Shown: positions 26,408 to 35,217, counted from the first letter of the stretch. The stretch is DNA of 64,000 nucleotides from Streptomyces sp. NBC_00341 (GCF_041435055.1 NZ_CP108002.1:6448001-6512000); one strand, 5' to 3'. The notes: generated from the letters alone by a model not told the origin. Numbers and translations: made by a program.

Positions 26408-28716
26408 GAATCCCCTGCCCGCACCGCCGGTTCACCGGAGCCCCCTGCGACGGGGCCGTCCAGCCCACCGGCTACTGCGACACCTGCGGCCGCGACGAGG
26501 CGGGCCCCGGACTGCCGCCGCTGCCCGCCGCCCCCGAGGAGCACGGGCCCGCCGGACTCCTCGAACTCCCGCTGCTGGAGCCGGGCAGCCCGGCAGAGCG
26601 GCTCAGCGCCGCCGAGCGCCCGGTGCGCATCGTGATGACGTGCTCGGCCAAGGCCTGCGGGGTGGCGTTCGTCCCGCCGTACACCGTCACGTCACCGCCG
26701 CAGGAGGGCCACTGCCCCCGCTGCGGCGCCCCCTACTCCTACCGCCCCGAGCTGACCAAGGGCGGCCCGCCGCTCCAGGACCAGTACCTGATCCGCGGCC
26801 CCATCGCGCACGGCGGCCAGGGCTGGGTCTACCTGGCGGAGGACACCCACCTGGAAGACCTCGTCGCGGTCAAGGGGCTCCTCAACCGCTACGCGGAACG
26901 CGGCGCGGCCCAGGCCGGTGAGGAGCGCCGCAGCCTGGTCGCCATCCGGCACGAACGCATCGTCCAGATCCGCGACTTCGTCAGCACCCGCAACGCCGAC
27001 GGCACGGTGTCCGGCGGCTACATCGTGATGGAGGACGTCGGCGACCGGACGCTGTCGGCCGTCGCCGAATCGACCCGGCGGGGCGAGTTCGTCCTCGACA
27101 TCGAGCACGTCATCACCTACGGCTGCCAGATCCTGGAGGCCCTCGCCCATCTGCACGGCATGGACTTCCTGTACGGCGACATGAAGCCGTCCAACGTCAT
27201 CCACCACGGCGACGGCATCAAGGTCATCGACCTCGGAGGGGTCCGCAAGGCCGGTTCCACCGACCCGCCCCCGGTGATCACCCCCTGGTTCGCCGCCCCG
27301 GAGACGGACGGCGTCTCCCCGCTGACCGTCGCGCACGACCTGCACACCGTCGGCGTCACCCTCGCCGAACTGGCCGGCTGGGCGGTCGGGGACGACGTGC
27401 CCGGACTCGGCATCAGCTCGTTCCGGCTGGTGGTGGAGCGGGCCACCGCGCGCGATCCGGAACGCCGCTTCGGCTCCGCGGAGGACATGGCGGGGCAGCT
27501 GCGCGGCGTGCTCCGCGAGATCCGGGCCCTGCGCGGCAAACGCGACCAGCCCGAACCCTCCGAGTACTTCGGCCCGGCCGGCCAAACCCCGTCCACCGAA
27601 CTGCTGGGCGCCCGGCTGGGCTCGGTGCCCGACTACGCGCACTGGCTGCGCCGCCCGCTGTACGGCCGCCGGGAGACACCCCGGTCGCCCGCGCTCGACT
27701 CAGGACTGCCCACCCCGACCGAGATCGCCCGCCGGCTCCCGGTGCCGCGCCCCTACCCGGGCGACCCGCAGGCGGCCCGGTTCGGGGTCAGCAGCTACGA
27801 CCCGGGCCAGCCGCTGGCCCAGCCCTCCCGCGGAGAGCAGTCCGTGGAGATCTGCCTGCACAACGCCCGGCTGCTGCTCGGCCAGGAGGGCGACGAGGCG
27901 CTCGCCGCCGCCAGGGAACAGGTCGAGGCGGCGGCCGCCATACCGGGACCGGGACCGGTGCGGGAGTGGCGCCTCAGCTGGCACCGGGGACTCGTCGCGC
28001 TGCGCGGCGCCGATGTGCTGGACGAGCGCGGGCCGATGCTCGAAGAGGCCCTGGAGCAGTTCTCCGCCGTGCACCGGGCCCTGCCCGGCGAGTACGCGGC
28101 CAAGCTGGCGCTCGCCTACGGCGCGGAACAGCTCGGTGCGGACGGCGCCGCCCCGGCCGGGCGCTCCGCGTACGAGCTGTTCCGCGCCGTGCACGCCCGC
28201 AACCCCTCGCACGTCGGCGCCGCCCTGGGGCTGGCCAGGCTCGCCCTGGCACGCGGCGACCGGGTCGCGGCCATCGAGGTCCTCGACCTGGTGCCCGACG
28301 AGTCGCGCGACCACACCGTCGCGCGGATCGCCGCCTTCCGCATCCGGGCGGGGCGGCTCACGGCCGGCGAGCGGCCACTGCCGCAGGAGGCGGACATCGA
28401 CGCCTGCCTCGCCCTGCTCGCCCCTGCGTCCGGCGCGCACCCCCCGCTGGTCGCGGGCGACGAACCGGCCTGGCTGCTGCGGACCGAGCTGTACGAGTGG
28501 AAGCTCGACGCGGTCCTGGCCGCTGCCGGCGGGTCGAGGCCACCCGGACGGTGGGCGCGGACGGGCCTGCCGCCCCCCGCCGTGCCCGGGGAACGGGCCG
28601 TGCGGGTGGAACTGGAGCAGTGCTACCGCTGGCTGGCCCGGCAGCGGCAGGCCACGGCCGAGTACGAGCGGCTGATCGACCTCTCGCACGCGGTCCGCCC
28701 GCAGACCCGCTCCTGA
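26404..28716 (+). CDS. PknG-like serine/threonine protein kinase with N-terminal zinc ribbons and TPR-type C-terminus
   Basis: 770 aa. N-terminal Cys set C5/C15/C25/C28 (ending YCDTCGRD), then a rubredoxin-like pair of cysteine clusters (TCSAKACG ... CPRCG) directly before the kinase domain, as in mycobacterial PknG. The kinase has a glycine loop (IAHGGQGWVY), K157 (VAVKG), a catalytic loop reading YGDMKPSN (D259, N264; not HRD) and D276 in IDLGG instead of DFG. These deviations are shared with PknG. From about 470 the protein is helical and Ala/Leu-rich, consistent with TPRs. No membrane segment: cytosolic. In Mycobacterium PknG phosphorylates GarA to set glutamate metabolism. It overlaps the protease gene by 4 bases and is 35 bp before the VWA gene. 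Confidence 0.88.
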   Translation: MRIPCPHRRFTGAPCDGAVQPTGYCDTCGRDEAGPGLPPLPAAPEEHGPAGLLELPLLEPGSPAERLSAAERPVRIVMTCSAKACGVAFVPPYTVTSPPQEGHCPRCGAPYSYRPELTKGGPPLQDQYLIRGPIAHGGQGWVYLAEDTHLEDLVAVKGLLNRYAERGAAQAGEERRSLVAIRHERIVQIRDFVSTRNADGTVSGGYIVMEDVGDRTLSAVAESTRRGEFVLDIEHVITYGCQILEALAHLHGMDFLYGDMKPSNVIHHGDGIKVIDLGGVRKAGSTDPPPVITPWFAAPETDGVSPLTVAHDLHTVGVTLAELAGWAVGDDVPGLGISSFRLVVERATARDPERRFGSAEDMAGQLRGVLREIRALRGKRDQPEPSEYFGPAGQTPSTELLGARLGSVPDYAHWLRRPLYGRRETPRSPALDSGLPTPTEIARRLPVPRPYPGDPQAARFGVSSYDPGQPLAQPSRGEQSVEICLHNARLLLGQEGDEALAAAREQVEAAAAIPGPGPVREWRLSWHRGLVALRGADVLDERGPMLEEALEQFSAVHRALPGEYAAKLALAYGAEQLGADGAAPAGRSAYELFRAVHARNPSHVGAALGLARLALARGDRVAAIEVLDLVPDESRDHTVARIAAFRIRAGRLTAGERPLPQEADIDACLALLAPASGAHPPLVAGDEPAWLLRTELYEWKLDAVLAAAGGSRPPGRWARTGLPPPAVPGERAVRVELEQCYRWLARQRQATAEYERLIDLSHAVRPQTRS

Positions 28717-28751
28717 CGCCCGCCCGCAACGACTTCACTGGAGGCAGTCCC

Positions 28752-30197
28752 TTGGGCGCTACCGACACCTCGCCCGCCCCGCGGCTGCCCGTCGGCCTGA
28801 AGGTGTCCGTGGACGTCCGGCGCGATCAGCAGCCGCACCACGACGCGCGGATCGACGCCCACCTGCGGGTCAAGGCGGTCGGTGTCGGACCGAGCGAGGA
28901 GATGCCCGCCGTCGAACTCGCCGTCGTCATCGCGCTGGACGTCGCCGCCGGGCGCCGGGAGGCCGCGGCCGCCGCCCTGGCCGCCGCACTGCGCGCCCTG
29001 CCCGACGGGCTCTCGTTCACCGTCCTGGGCGGCGCCGACGCCACCGGGGCCCCGACCGGCTGCTATCCGCTGCGTGGCCGGTGGGCGCTGGCCGACACGG
29101 CGGAGAAGCGCCGGGCCGCGTTCAGCACGGGCCGGATCGCCCCGGCCGCCGGGGACCGGCCGCCCGTCGGGTACCCGGTCTGGCTGGCCGCCGCCCGCGA
29201 ACTGTTCGGTGAGCGCCCGCTCCCGGTACGGCACCTGCTCCTGATCACCGACGGAAGCAGCGACGACGGAACGGGCGCCCCTGACCTGGACGAGCCGGGC
29301 CCGGACGACAGCGCGCTCAGCACCGAACTGGGGCGATGCGCCGGGCGGTTCACCGCGGACGTGCTCGCGCTCGGCGGCGACTGGGACCCCGCGCCGCTGC
29401 TCGCCGTCGTGGAACGGCTGCACGGCAGCCCCGTCGACGCGCCGGACCGGTTCGGCCCCGCCGTCACCGAGGCCGTGCGGCGGCTGCGCCGGGTCCGCAG
29501 CCCCGAACTGCCCGTCTCGGTCCGGGTACGCCCGGCGGTGCGCGAGGTGACACTGACCGAGACCGCCCCCCGCCGGCAGCTGCTCGACGCGGTGCACCGG
29601 CCGGACGAACCGCGCCGCTTCGACTTCCCCACCCACCAGTGGGAGCCGGGCACCCGCGACTACCTCCTCACCCTGCGGGTCGACGCGAGCACCGACCCTC
29701 TTGGCGTGCTGCTGCAACTGGCCACCGTCTCCGTCGGCGACTCCACCGCCCCGCTCCTGGTCCGCTGGCTGCCGCCCGGCGTCGCGGTGGGAGCGGCGGC
29801 GAGCGGCGGCGGGGGCGGCACCCTCCAGGCGATGAACGTCGCCACCCAGATGCGGACCGCCCTGGACCGCGGATACCTCGCCCTGGACCCGCTGGCCCGG
29901 GGCGAGGCCGAGCAGCAGTTCGGCCTCGCGGTCAGGCTGGCCAACGAGATCGGCGCCGACTGGGTCCTGGACAAGGTCCGGGAGGTGGCCGAGATCCTGG
30001 AGGGCTCCCGGGGCGTGGTCCGGGTCGGCCCGACCGTGGACCCGGCCACCGTGCGCCGGGGCCGGCTGCACATCGCCTCCGACCACCTGCTGGACCTGCC
30101 GGAACACCCCACGGGAAAGCCGCCGACCTGCCCGGAGTGCCACCACCCCGCCGGGCCCCTCGCCCGGTACTGCATCGCCTGCGGAAGGCGGCTGTGA
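28752..30197 (+). CDS. VWA-like domain protein with C-terminal zinc ribbon
   Basis: 481 aa from TTG 28752, chosen because GGAGG stands 8 bases upstream at the expected gene junction. A beta-rich opening is followed by a von Willebrand A-like Rossmann domain (about 54-210: AVVIALDVAAG, SFTVLGG, LLLITDGSSDDG). The metal-site motif DxSxS is degraded to DVAAG (D63), so metal binding may be lost. After a beta-sandwich stretch and a helical segment, the protein ends in a zinc ribbon with C460/C463 and C474/C477. No signal peptide. Its stop overlaps the next start by one base. I infer a cytosolic scaffold or adaptor for the kinase. Confidence 0.75.
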   Translation: MGATDTSPAPRLPVGLKVSVDVRRDQQPHHDARIDAHLRVKAVGVGPSEEMPAVELAVVIALDVAAGRREAAAAALAAALRALPDGLSFTVLGGADATGAPTGCYPLRGRWALADTAEKRRAAFSTGRIAPAAGDRPPVGYPVWLAAARELFGERPLPVRHLLLITDGSSDDGTGAPDLDEPGPDDSALSTELGRCAGRFTADVLALGGDWDPAPLLAVVERLHGSPVDAPDRFGPAVTEAVRRLRRVRSPELPVSVRVRPAVREVTLTETAPRRQLLDAVHRPDEPRRFDFPTHQWEPGTRDYLLTLRVDASTDPLGVLLQLATVSVGDSTAPLLVRWLPPGVAVGAAASGGGGGTLQAMNVATQMRTALDRGYLALDPLARGEAEQQFGLAVRLANEIGADWVLDKVREVAEILEGSRGVVRVGPTVDPATVRRGRLHIASDHLLDLPEHPTGKPPTCPECHHPAGPLARYCIACGRRL

Positions 30198-31207
30198 TGC
30201 CCCGGCCGACCCGTCGCACCCGAACCCTGCGGCCCCGCGGCTCCCGCACCAGGCGGCTGCTCGAACTGCACCTGGTCGTCCTGGTGGTGACCGCGATCGT
30301 CTCGACGACCCTCCTGCTCGCCTCCTACCGCGAGGTGCAGAACTCCGCGGGCGAACTGCGCACCCATGGCGCGCCGGCCGTCCAGGGAGTCTCCGCCACC
30401 CAGCTCGCCCTGCTCCGCGCCCACCAGGAGGCCGAGGCCTCGGCCCACCAGGGCATCGACAACGTGATCGGCGCCGGAGCCCGGTACGAGAACCAGCTCT
30501 CCGCCGCCGGCCAGGGACTGTCCCGGCTCTCCGACGTACAGATCGACGGCGAACGCGGCCGGGGAGTAGTCAAAACGGTCAACAGCCTGCTGACCTCGTA
30601 CAGCAGCTCGATGACGCCCGGCTCCGTCAAGTACGTGGACGACGACTTGATGCAGCGGGAGAAGTTCGAGGAGGCCGAACGCATCCTCAGACGGCAGGGC
30701 ACCGGAGTGGTGCCACGCCTGGACGTCCTGCAGCAGCACCAGATGCAGCGGGTCGGCAGGGTCAGCTCCATGGGGACGCTCCAGCAGACCGGCTGGGCGG
30801 CCGCCGAACTGGGCCTGCTGATCATGGCCCTGACCTCGCTCTCGGCGCTGTGGGTACTGCGCGTGCGCTGCGGGCGCAGCCACGACTCCTGGCTGCTGCT
30901 CGCGCTGCTGGCCACGGTCGCCCTGGCCGTCGTCCCGCTGTGGGCGACCACCACCACCCAGGTACGGCTGGACACCGCCCGCGAACGGCTCGTCGAGATC
31001 GAGGCACGCGCCCATGACACCCACGACCTGGCGGCCGCACAGCGGGACGTCACGGAGAAGTCCACGGCTCTGCGCGGCGGGCTGGCCGCCCAGCGCTGGC
31101 AGAGCTGGACCTACTACGGGGCCCTGGGCGGCGGCGCGCTGATCGTCCTGCTGCCGGCCGTCGGCATCTGCCGACGGCTCAACGCCGACTACTGGAGGGC
31201 CGGATGA
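30197..31207 (+). CDS. four-helix membrane protein with GlnX-like topology
   Basis: 336 aa. Arg-rich cytosolic start, TM1 about 24-43, an extracellular helical domain of about 155 residues (46-198), TM2 about 200-222, short loop, TM3 about 231-251, a second helical extracellular segment (about 252-302) and TM4 about 304-325, then a short cytosolic tail. This two-loop, four-helix plan is what I recall for mycobacterial GlnX, the membrane partner linking GlnH to PknG, and resembles chemoreceptor-type sensor domains. It overlaps the VWA gene by one base and the solute-binding lipoprotein by 4. I infer a transmembrane signal transducer; sequence homology to GlnX is untested. Confidence 0.72.
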   Translation: MPRPTRRTRTLRPRGSRTRRLLELHLVVLVVTAIVSTTLLLASYREVQNSAGELRTHGAPAVQGVSATQLALLRAHQEAEASAHQGIDNVIGAGARYENQLSAAGQGLSRLSDVQIDGERGRGVVKTVNSLLTSYSSSMTPGSVKYVDDDLMQREKFEEAERILRRQGTGVVPRLDVLQQHQMQRVGRVSSMGTLQQTGWAAAELGLLIMALTSLSALWVLRVRCGRSHDSWLLLALLATVALAVVPLWATTTTQVRLDTARERLVEIEARAHDTHDLAAAQRDVTEKSTALRGGLAAQRWQSWTYYGALGGGALIVLLPAVGICRRLNADYWRAG

Positions 31208-32442
31208 CCCGGCTGAACCGTGCCCTGCTGCTCGTCCTGGCACTGTTCCTGACCGCCGCCGGCTGCGGGCTCTCGGCCCCCGGCGGCAGCGACGAGGAGC
31301 CGAAGGTGACGATCCTCGGCCCGTGGACCGACGACCAGGAACGGCACTTCAAGCAGGTGCTGGACGGCTTCGGCATCCCGTACACCTACCAGGGGACCGC
31401 CGCCACCCGCGAGGTGCTGCTCGCCGAGGTCCAGGCCGGCAACCCGCCCGACATCGCGATCCTGCCGGGCGTCGGTGAGCTGGTCGAGTACGCCGAGGAG
31501 AACCGGCTGCAGCCGCTGACCGGTCTGTACGAACGCGACGAGTACGGGAACCCGTGGCGGCCCGGGGCGCAGGGCATCGCGGACGACCTGTGGGTACCGC
31601 TCAAGGCCGACCTCAAGTCGATCGTCTGGTACCGGGAGAGCGAGCCCCCGGAGCCGGCCCCCGCGCCGCTGAGCGCCTGGTGCATCGGCATGGGCGACGA
31701 CGGCGCGTCCGGCTGGCCCGGCAGCGACTGGATCGAGGACCTGATCCTCCAGCGTGCGGGCCCGAACCTCTACGAGCGCTGGGCGACCGGCGACCTGGCG
31801 TGGACCGACGAGCGCGTCAGCAGCGCCTGGACCACCTGGGCCGGGCTGCTCGCCCAGGACCGGAGCGCCGCCCGCGACGCGCTCCTCGCCGATCACCGGG
31901 GCCGGGTCGGCGGGCACGGGCTGCTCTTCGGCGGCGGCTGCGACCTGGAGCACCAGGGCTCCTTCGCCCGCGCTTTCTACGGGGACCGCAAGGAGGCGGC
32001 CGGTTTCATGGACTCGGCGCCGCTGCTGCCCGGCGGCCCGTACCGGGTGCAGGCCCACGAGGTGGCGGCCGACTTCGCCGCGCTGTTCGGCCGCAGCGGC
32101 CGGGCCCGTGACATGATCAGGCGGCTCGCCTCCCGCGAGGGCCAGGAGGACTGGGGGCGCAAGGGCGGGGTGTTCTCACCGAACGCGGCGGTCCCGGCCA
32201 AGAAGGGCCCGGTCGAGAAGGAGATCAGCAGGCGCTTCACCGAGCAGCGGGTGCCGCTCTGCCTGGACGCCTCCGACGTGATGCCGGCCGCCGTGCGGGA
32301 CGCGTTCTACGAGGCGGTGCTGCTGACCGTCGCGCATCCGGAGGAACCGGTACGGCAACGGCTGGAGGACATCCAGAAGGTCCAGGACGCCCAGTCGTCC
32401 GACACCCCCCGGCTCACCGGGGTGTGCGGCAGACCACAGTGA
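31204..32442 (+). CDS. ABC-type extracellular solute-binding lipoprotein without permease (signalling receptor candidate)
   Basis: 412 aa. Lipobox TAAGC with C21 predicts lipid anchoring outside the membrane. The body looks like solute-binding protein family 1 (VTILGPWTDDQERHFKQVLDGF; QAGNPPDIAILPGVGELVEYAEENRLQPL; DLWVPLKADLKSIVWYRES), the class that usually binds sugars and related ligands. No permease or ATPase gene accompanies it. Instead it overlaps the four-helix membrane protein and ends the operon, in the place GlnH holds beside GlnX and PknG in mycobacteria. I infer that it senses an external nutrient rather than importing it. Confidence 0.82.
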   Translation: MTRLNRALLLVLALFLTAAGCGLSAPGGSDEEPKVTILGPWTDDQERHFKQVLDGFGIPYTYQGTAATREVLLAEVQAGNPPDIAILPGVGELVEYAEENRLQPLTGLYERDEYGNPWRPGAQGIADDLWVPLKADLKSIVWYRESEPPEPAPAPLSAWCIGMGDDGASGWPGSDWIEDLILQRAGPNLYERWATGDLAWTDERVSSAWTTWAGLLAQDRSAARDALLADHRGRVGGHGLLFGGGCDLEHQGSFARAFYGDRKEAAGFMDSAPLLPGGPYRVQAHEVAADFAALFGRSGRARDMIRRLASREGQEDWGRKGGVFSPNAAVPAKKGPVEKEISRRFTEQRVPLCLDASDVMPAAVRDAFYEAVLLTVAHPEEPVRQRLEDIQKVQDAQSSDTPRLTGVCGRPQ

Positions 32443-32606
32443 GCGCCGGGGATAACCCTGTTGGTTTCCCACAAAAGGGGAGGGGTGCGGGCTGGTACTT
32501 CGCCTGCATGGAGCAAGGCTTCTGTCAGGCTCCACCAGGAAACCGGGCAGGAGACTGTACGGAGTCGACGGCAGGATTTTCTTGCCGGACTTCGTAGGGT
32601 CGGTAC

Positions 32607-34190
32607 ATGACCGTTGTGGACGAAACCCAGGGCGAGCCGAGCGACACCCGTGGCCGGGTGGCGGAACTGCTGGCGCTGCGTGAGCAGGCCCGGCGCGGGC
32701 CCAGTGACCGGGCGACCGAGGCGCAGCACGCGAAGGGCAAGCTGACGGCGCGTGAGCGCATCGAGCTGCTCGTGGATCCGGGTTCGTTCAAGGAGGTCGA
32801 GCAGCTGCGCCGGCACCGGGCGACGGGGTTCGGTCTGGAGGCGAAGAAGCCGTACACCGACGGTGTGATCACCGGTTGGGGCACGGTGGAGGGCCGGACG
32901 GTCTTCGTCTACGCGCACGATTTCCGGATCTTCGGCGGAGCGCTGGGTGAGGCGCATGCCACGAAGATCCACAAGATCATGGACATGGCCATCTCGGCCG
33001 GTGCCCCCCTCGTCTCGCTGAACGACGGCGCCGGTGCCCGTATCCAGGAGGGCGTCTCGGCGCTGGCCGGGTACGGCGGCATCTTCCAGCGCAACACCCG
33101 GGCCTCGGGTGTGATCCCGCAGATCAGTGTGATGCTCGGCCCGTGCGCGGGCGGCGCGGCCTACAGCCCCGCCCTGACGGACTTCGTGTTCATGGTCCGC
33201 GAGACCTCGCAGATGTTCATCACCGGTCCGGACGTCGTGAAGGCGGTCACCGGTGAGGAGATCACCCAGAACGGCCTCGGCGGCGCGGACGTGCACGCGG
33301 AGACCTCGGGCGTCGCGCACTTCGCGTACGACGACGAGGAGACCTGCATCGCGGAGGTCCGCTACCTGATCGGGATGCTGCCCTCGAACAACCGTGAGAA
33401 CCCGCCCGTGGTCGAGAGCGACGACCCGGCCGACCGGCGCGGTGACGTCCTGCTGGACCTGGTGCCGGCCGACGGCAACCGCCCGTACGACATGCACAAG
33501 GTCATCGAGGAGCTCGTCGACGACGGCGACTACCTGGAGATCCACGAGCGCTGGGCCCGCAACATCATCTGCGCGCTGGCCCGCCTCGACGGCCAGGTCG
33601 TGGGCATCGTCGCCAACCAGCCGCAGGCCCTGGCCGGTGTCCTGGACATCGAGGCGAGCGAAAAAGCCGCCAGGTTCGTCCAGATGTGTGACGCGTTCAA
33701 CATCCCCATCGTCACTCTTTTGGACGTACCCGGCTTCCTGCCCGGTGTGGATCAGGAGCACGGTGGAATCATCCGGCACGGGGCGAAGCTGCTCTACGCC
33801 TACTGCAACGCCACGGTGCCGAGGATCTCGCTGATCCTGCGCAAGGCCTACGGCGGTGCGTACATCGTCATGGACAGCCAGTCCATCGGCGCCGACCTCA
33901 CCTATGCCTGGCCGACCAACGAGATCGCGGTGATGGGTGCCGAGGGCGCCGCCAACGTCATCTTCCGCCGTCAGATCGCCGAGGCCGAGGACCCCGAGGC
34001 CATGCGGGTCCGCATGGTCAAGGAGTACAAGGCCGAACTGATGCACCCCTACTACGCAGCCGAGCGTGGCCTGGTCGACGACGTCATCGACCCCGCCGAG
34101 ACCCGCGAGGTCCTGATCGCCTCACTGGCCATGCTCCGCAACAAGCACGCAGACCTGCCGTCCCGCAAGCACGGCAACCCCCCGCAGTAG
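32607..34190 (+). CDS. accB: acyl-CoA carboxylase beta subunit (carboxyltransferase)
   Basis: 527 aa, the usual length. Carboxyltransferase motifs run throughout: KLTARERIELLVDPGSF, NDGAGARIQEGV, GPCAGGAAYSPALTDF, VPGFLPGVDQEHGGIIRHGAKLLYAY and RKAYGGAYIVM. It pairs with a biotinylated alpha subunit (elsewhere) to carboxylate acetyl-CoA and/or propionyl-CoA, giving malonyl- and methylmalonyl-CoA for fatty acids and polyketides. Presence of the epsilon gene directly downstream and next to two conservons matches accB-accE of S. coelicolor as I recall it; pccB is the main alternative. The start ATG 32607 has only a weak RBS. Confidence 0.92.
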   Translation: MTVVDETQGEPSDTRGRVAELLALREQARRGPSDRATEAQHAKGKLTARERIELLVDPGSFKEVEQLRRHRATGFGLEAKKPYTDGVITGWGTVEGRTVFVYAHDFRIFGGALGEAHATKIHKIMDMAISAGAPLVSLNDGAGARIQEGVSALAGYGGIFQRNTRASGVIPQISVMLGPCAGGAAYSPALTDFVFMVRETSQMFITGPDVVKAVTGEEITQNGLGGADVHAETSGVAHFAYDDEETCIAEVRYLIGMLPSNNRENPPVVESDDPADRRGDVLLDLVPADGNRPYDMHKVIEELVDDGDYLEIHERWARNIICALARLDGQVVGIVANQPQALAGVLDIEASEKAARFVQMCDAFNIPIVTLLDVPGFLPGVDQEHGGIIRHGAKLLYAYCNATVPRISLILRKAYGGAYIVMDSQSIGADLTYAWPTNEIAVMGAEGAANVIFRRQIAEAEDPEAMRVRMVKEYKAELMHPYYAAERGLVDDVIDPAETREVLIASLAMLRNKHADLPSRKHGNPPQ

Positions 34191-34224
34191 TCCGCAGCAC
34201 TTCCGAGAAGACGGAGAGACACCC

Positions 34225-34434
34225 ATGACCACTGCCGCCGAGTCCGTGCTGCGCGTCGAGAAGGGTCTGGCCGACCCCGAGGAGCTGGCCGCCATAACCG
34301 CGGTCCTGCTCGCCCGCGCCGCCGCCCAGCCCGCCACCGCAGCCACCCCCGCCCACCGGGGCCGCGACACAGCCGGCTGGCGCCGCCTGGAACGCACCCC
34401 CGGCTTCCGAGCCCCCCACAGCTGGCAGGGCTGA
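34225..34434 (+). CDS. accE: acyl-CoA carboxylase epsilon subunit
   Basis: 69 aa. Typical small epsilon subunit: VLRVEKGLADPEELAAITAVLLARAA, an Ala/Pro/Thr-rich linker, then W-R-R-LERTPGFRAPHSWQG at the C-terminus. In Streptomyces this subunit binds the beta hexamer and raises carboxylase activity. It starts 34 bp after accB with GGAGAG upstream, so it is co-transcribed. Confidence 0.92.
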   Translation: MTTAAESVLRVEKGLADPEELAAITAVLLARAAAQPATAATPAHRGRDTAGWRRLERTPGFRAPHSWQG

Positions 34435-34442
34435 CCCCTCCC

Positions 34443-34543
34443 AGCCCGTCCGGCCCATTCAGGCCCGAGCCGGCCAATCCGAGCTTGAGCCGGCCACATC
34501 AGGACTTGGCCGGCCGTCTCAAGCCCGTCCGGCGATTGAGGAC
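34443..34543. repeat. degenerate tandem ~20-bp intergenic repeat
   Basis: About five imperfect units with period near 20 bp, each with a GCC-x-GxCCGGC core followed by an A/T-richer half (CATTCAGG, CAATCCGAG, CACATCAGG, GATTGAGGAC). The last unit contains CCGTCCGGCGATTGAGGAC, a motif I recall as recurrent in Streptomyces intergenic DNA. It lies between accE and the end of cvn2. Function unknown. Confidence 0.6.
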
Positions 34544-34578
34544 AGAGCACGGCCGAAGGCCGGGCGCACCACAACGAA

Positions 34579-34614
34579 AGGCCCCGCACCCCCCAGCAAA
34601 GGGTTGCGGGGCCT
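34579..34614. terminator. terminator between accE and cvnD2
   Basis: A 10-bp perfect stem (34579-34588 with 34605-34614), extendable with mismatches, between the convergent ends of accBE and the cvn2 operon. Confidence 0.7.
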
Positions 34615-34635
34615 CACGCGTACCCGGCAAAAGAC

Positions 34636-35217
34636 CTACCGCAGCCGCGCCATCAACGCATGCTCCACCAACGTGATCAGCGCACTCTTCGCATCCGCCC
34701 GATGCCGCGCATCCGTAGTCAGAATCGGCGTGTCCGGCCCGATCTGGAGCGCTTCGCGGACTTCGTCGGGGGTGTAGGGCTGGTGTCCGTCGAAGCCGTT
34801 GAGGGCGATGACGAAGGGGAGGCCGCTGTTCTCGAAGTAGTCGACTGCGGGGAAGCAGTCGGCGAGGCGGCGGGTGTCGACGAGTACGACGGCGCCGATG
34901 GCGCCGCGTACGAGGTCGTCCCACATGAACCAGAAGCGGTCCTGGCCGGGTGTACCGAAGAGGTACAGGATCAGGTCCTGGTCCAGGGTGATGCGTCCGA
35001 AGTCCATGGCCACCGTCGTGGTGGTCTTGTCCCCGGTGTGTGTGAGGTCGTCGATGCCCGCGGACGCGGACGTCATCACGGCTTCGGTGCGCAGCGGATT
35101 GATCTCCGAAACAGCACCGACAAACGTGGTTTTACCCACGCCGAAGCCCCCTGCCACCACGATCTTCGCCGAGGTAGTGGAGCGGGCCGCTCCGCCGCTA
35201 GAGCTTGCGAAGTCCAC
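34636..35217 (-). CDS. cvnD2: conservon small GTPase-like protein CvnD (conservon 2)
   Basis: 193 aa. Walker A/G1 motif GGFGVGKTT is at about 23-31, the G3-like segment reads FGTPGQDRF, and NGFD takes the place of NKxD (G4). CvnD proteins resemble Ras/Rab-type switches acting with CvnA-C at the membrane. Its start lies inside the end of cvnC2 (20-bp overlap). The protein differs from CvnD1 at only about six positions. From 34751 to about 35129 the DNA is almost identical to cvnD1 (see findings). Numbering follows S. coelicolor synteny from memory. Confidence 0.93.
   Translation of the reverse strand: MDFASSSGGAARSTTSAKIVVAGGFGVGKTTFVGAVSEINPLRTEAVMTSASAGIDDLTHTGDKTTTTVAMDFGRITLDQDLILYLFGTPGQDRFWFMWDDLVRGAIGAVVLVDTRRLADCFPAVDYFENSGLPFVIALNGFDGHQPYTPDEVREALQIGPDTPILTTDARHRADAKSALITLVEHALMARLR

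Noticed and set aside
26404..28716. Kinase as a pseudokinase because HRD and DFG are missing
   Set aside because: The catalytic Asp, Asn, Lys and metal Asp are all in place; YGD and DLGG variants are normal in PknG-type kinases.
27966..30197. Longer version of the VWA protein reading into the kinase gene
   Set aside because: The upstream part is an out-of-frame shadow of the kinase. TTG 28752 has a good RBS at the correct junction.
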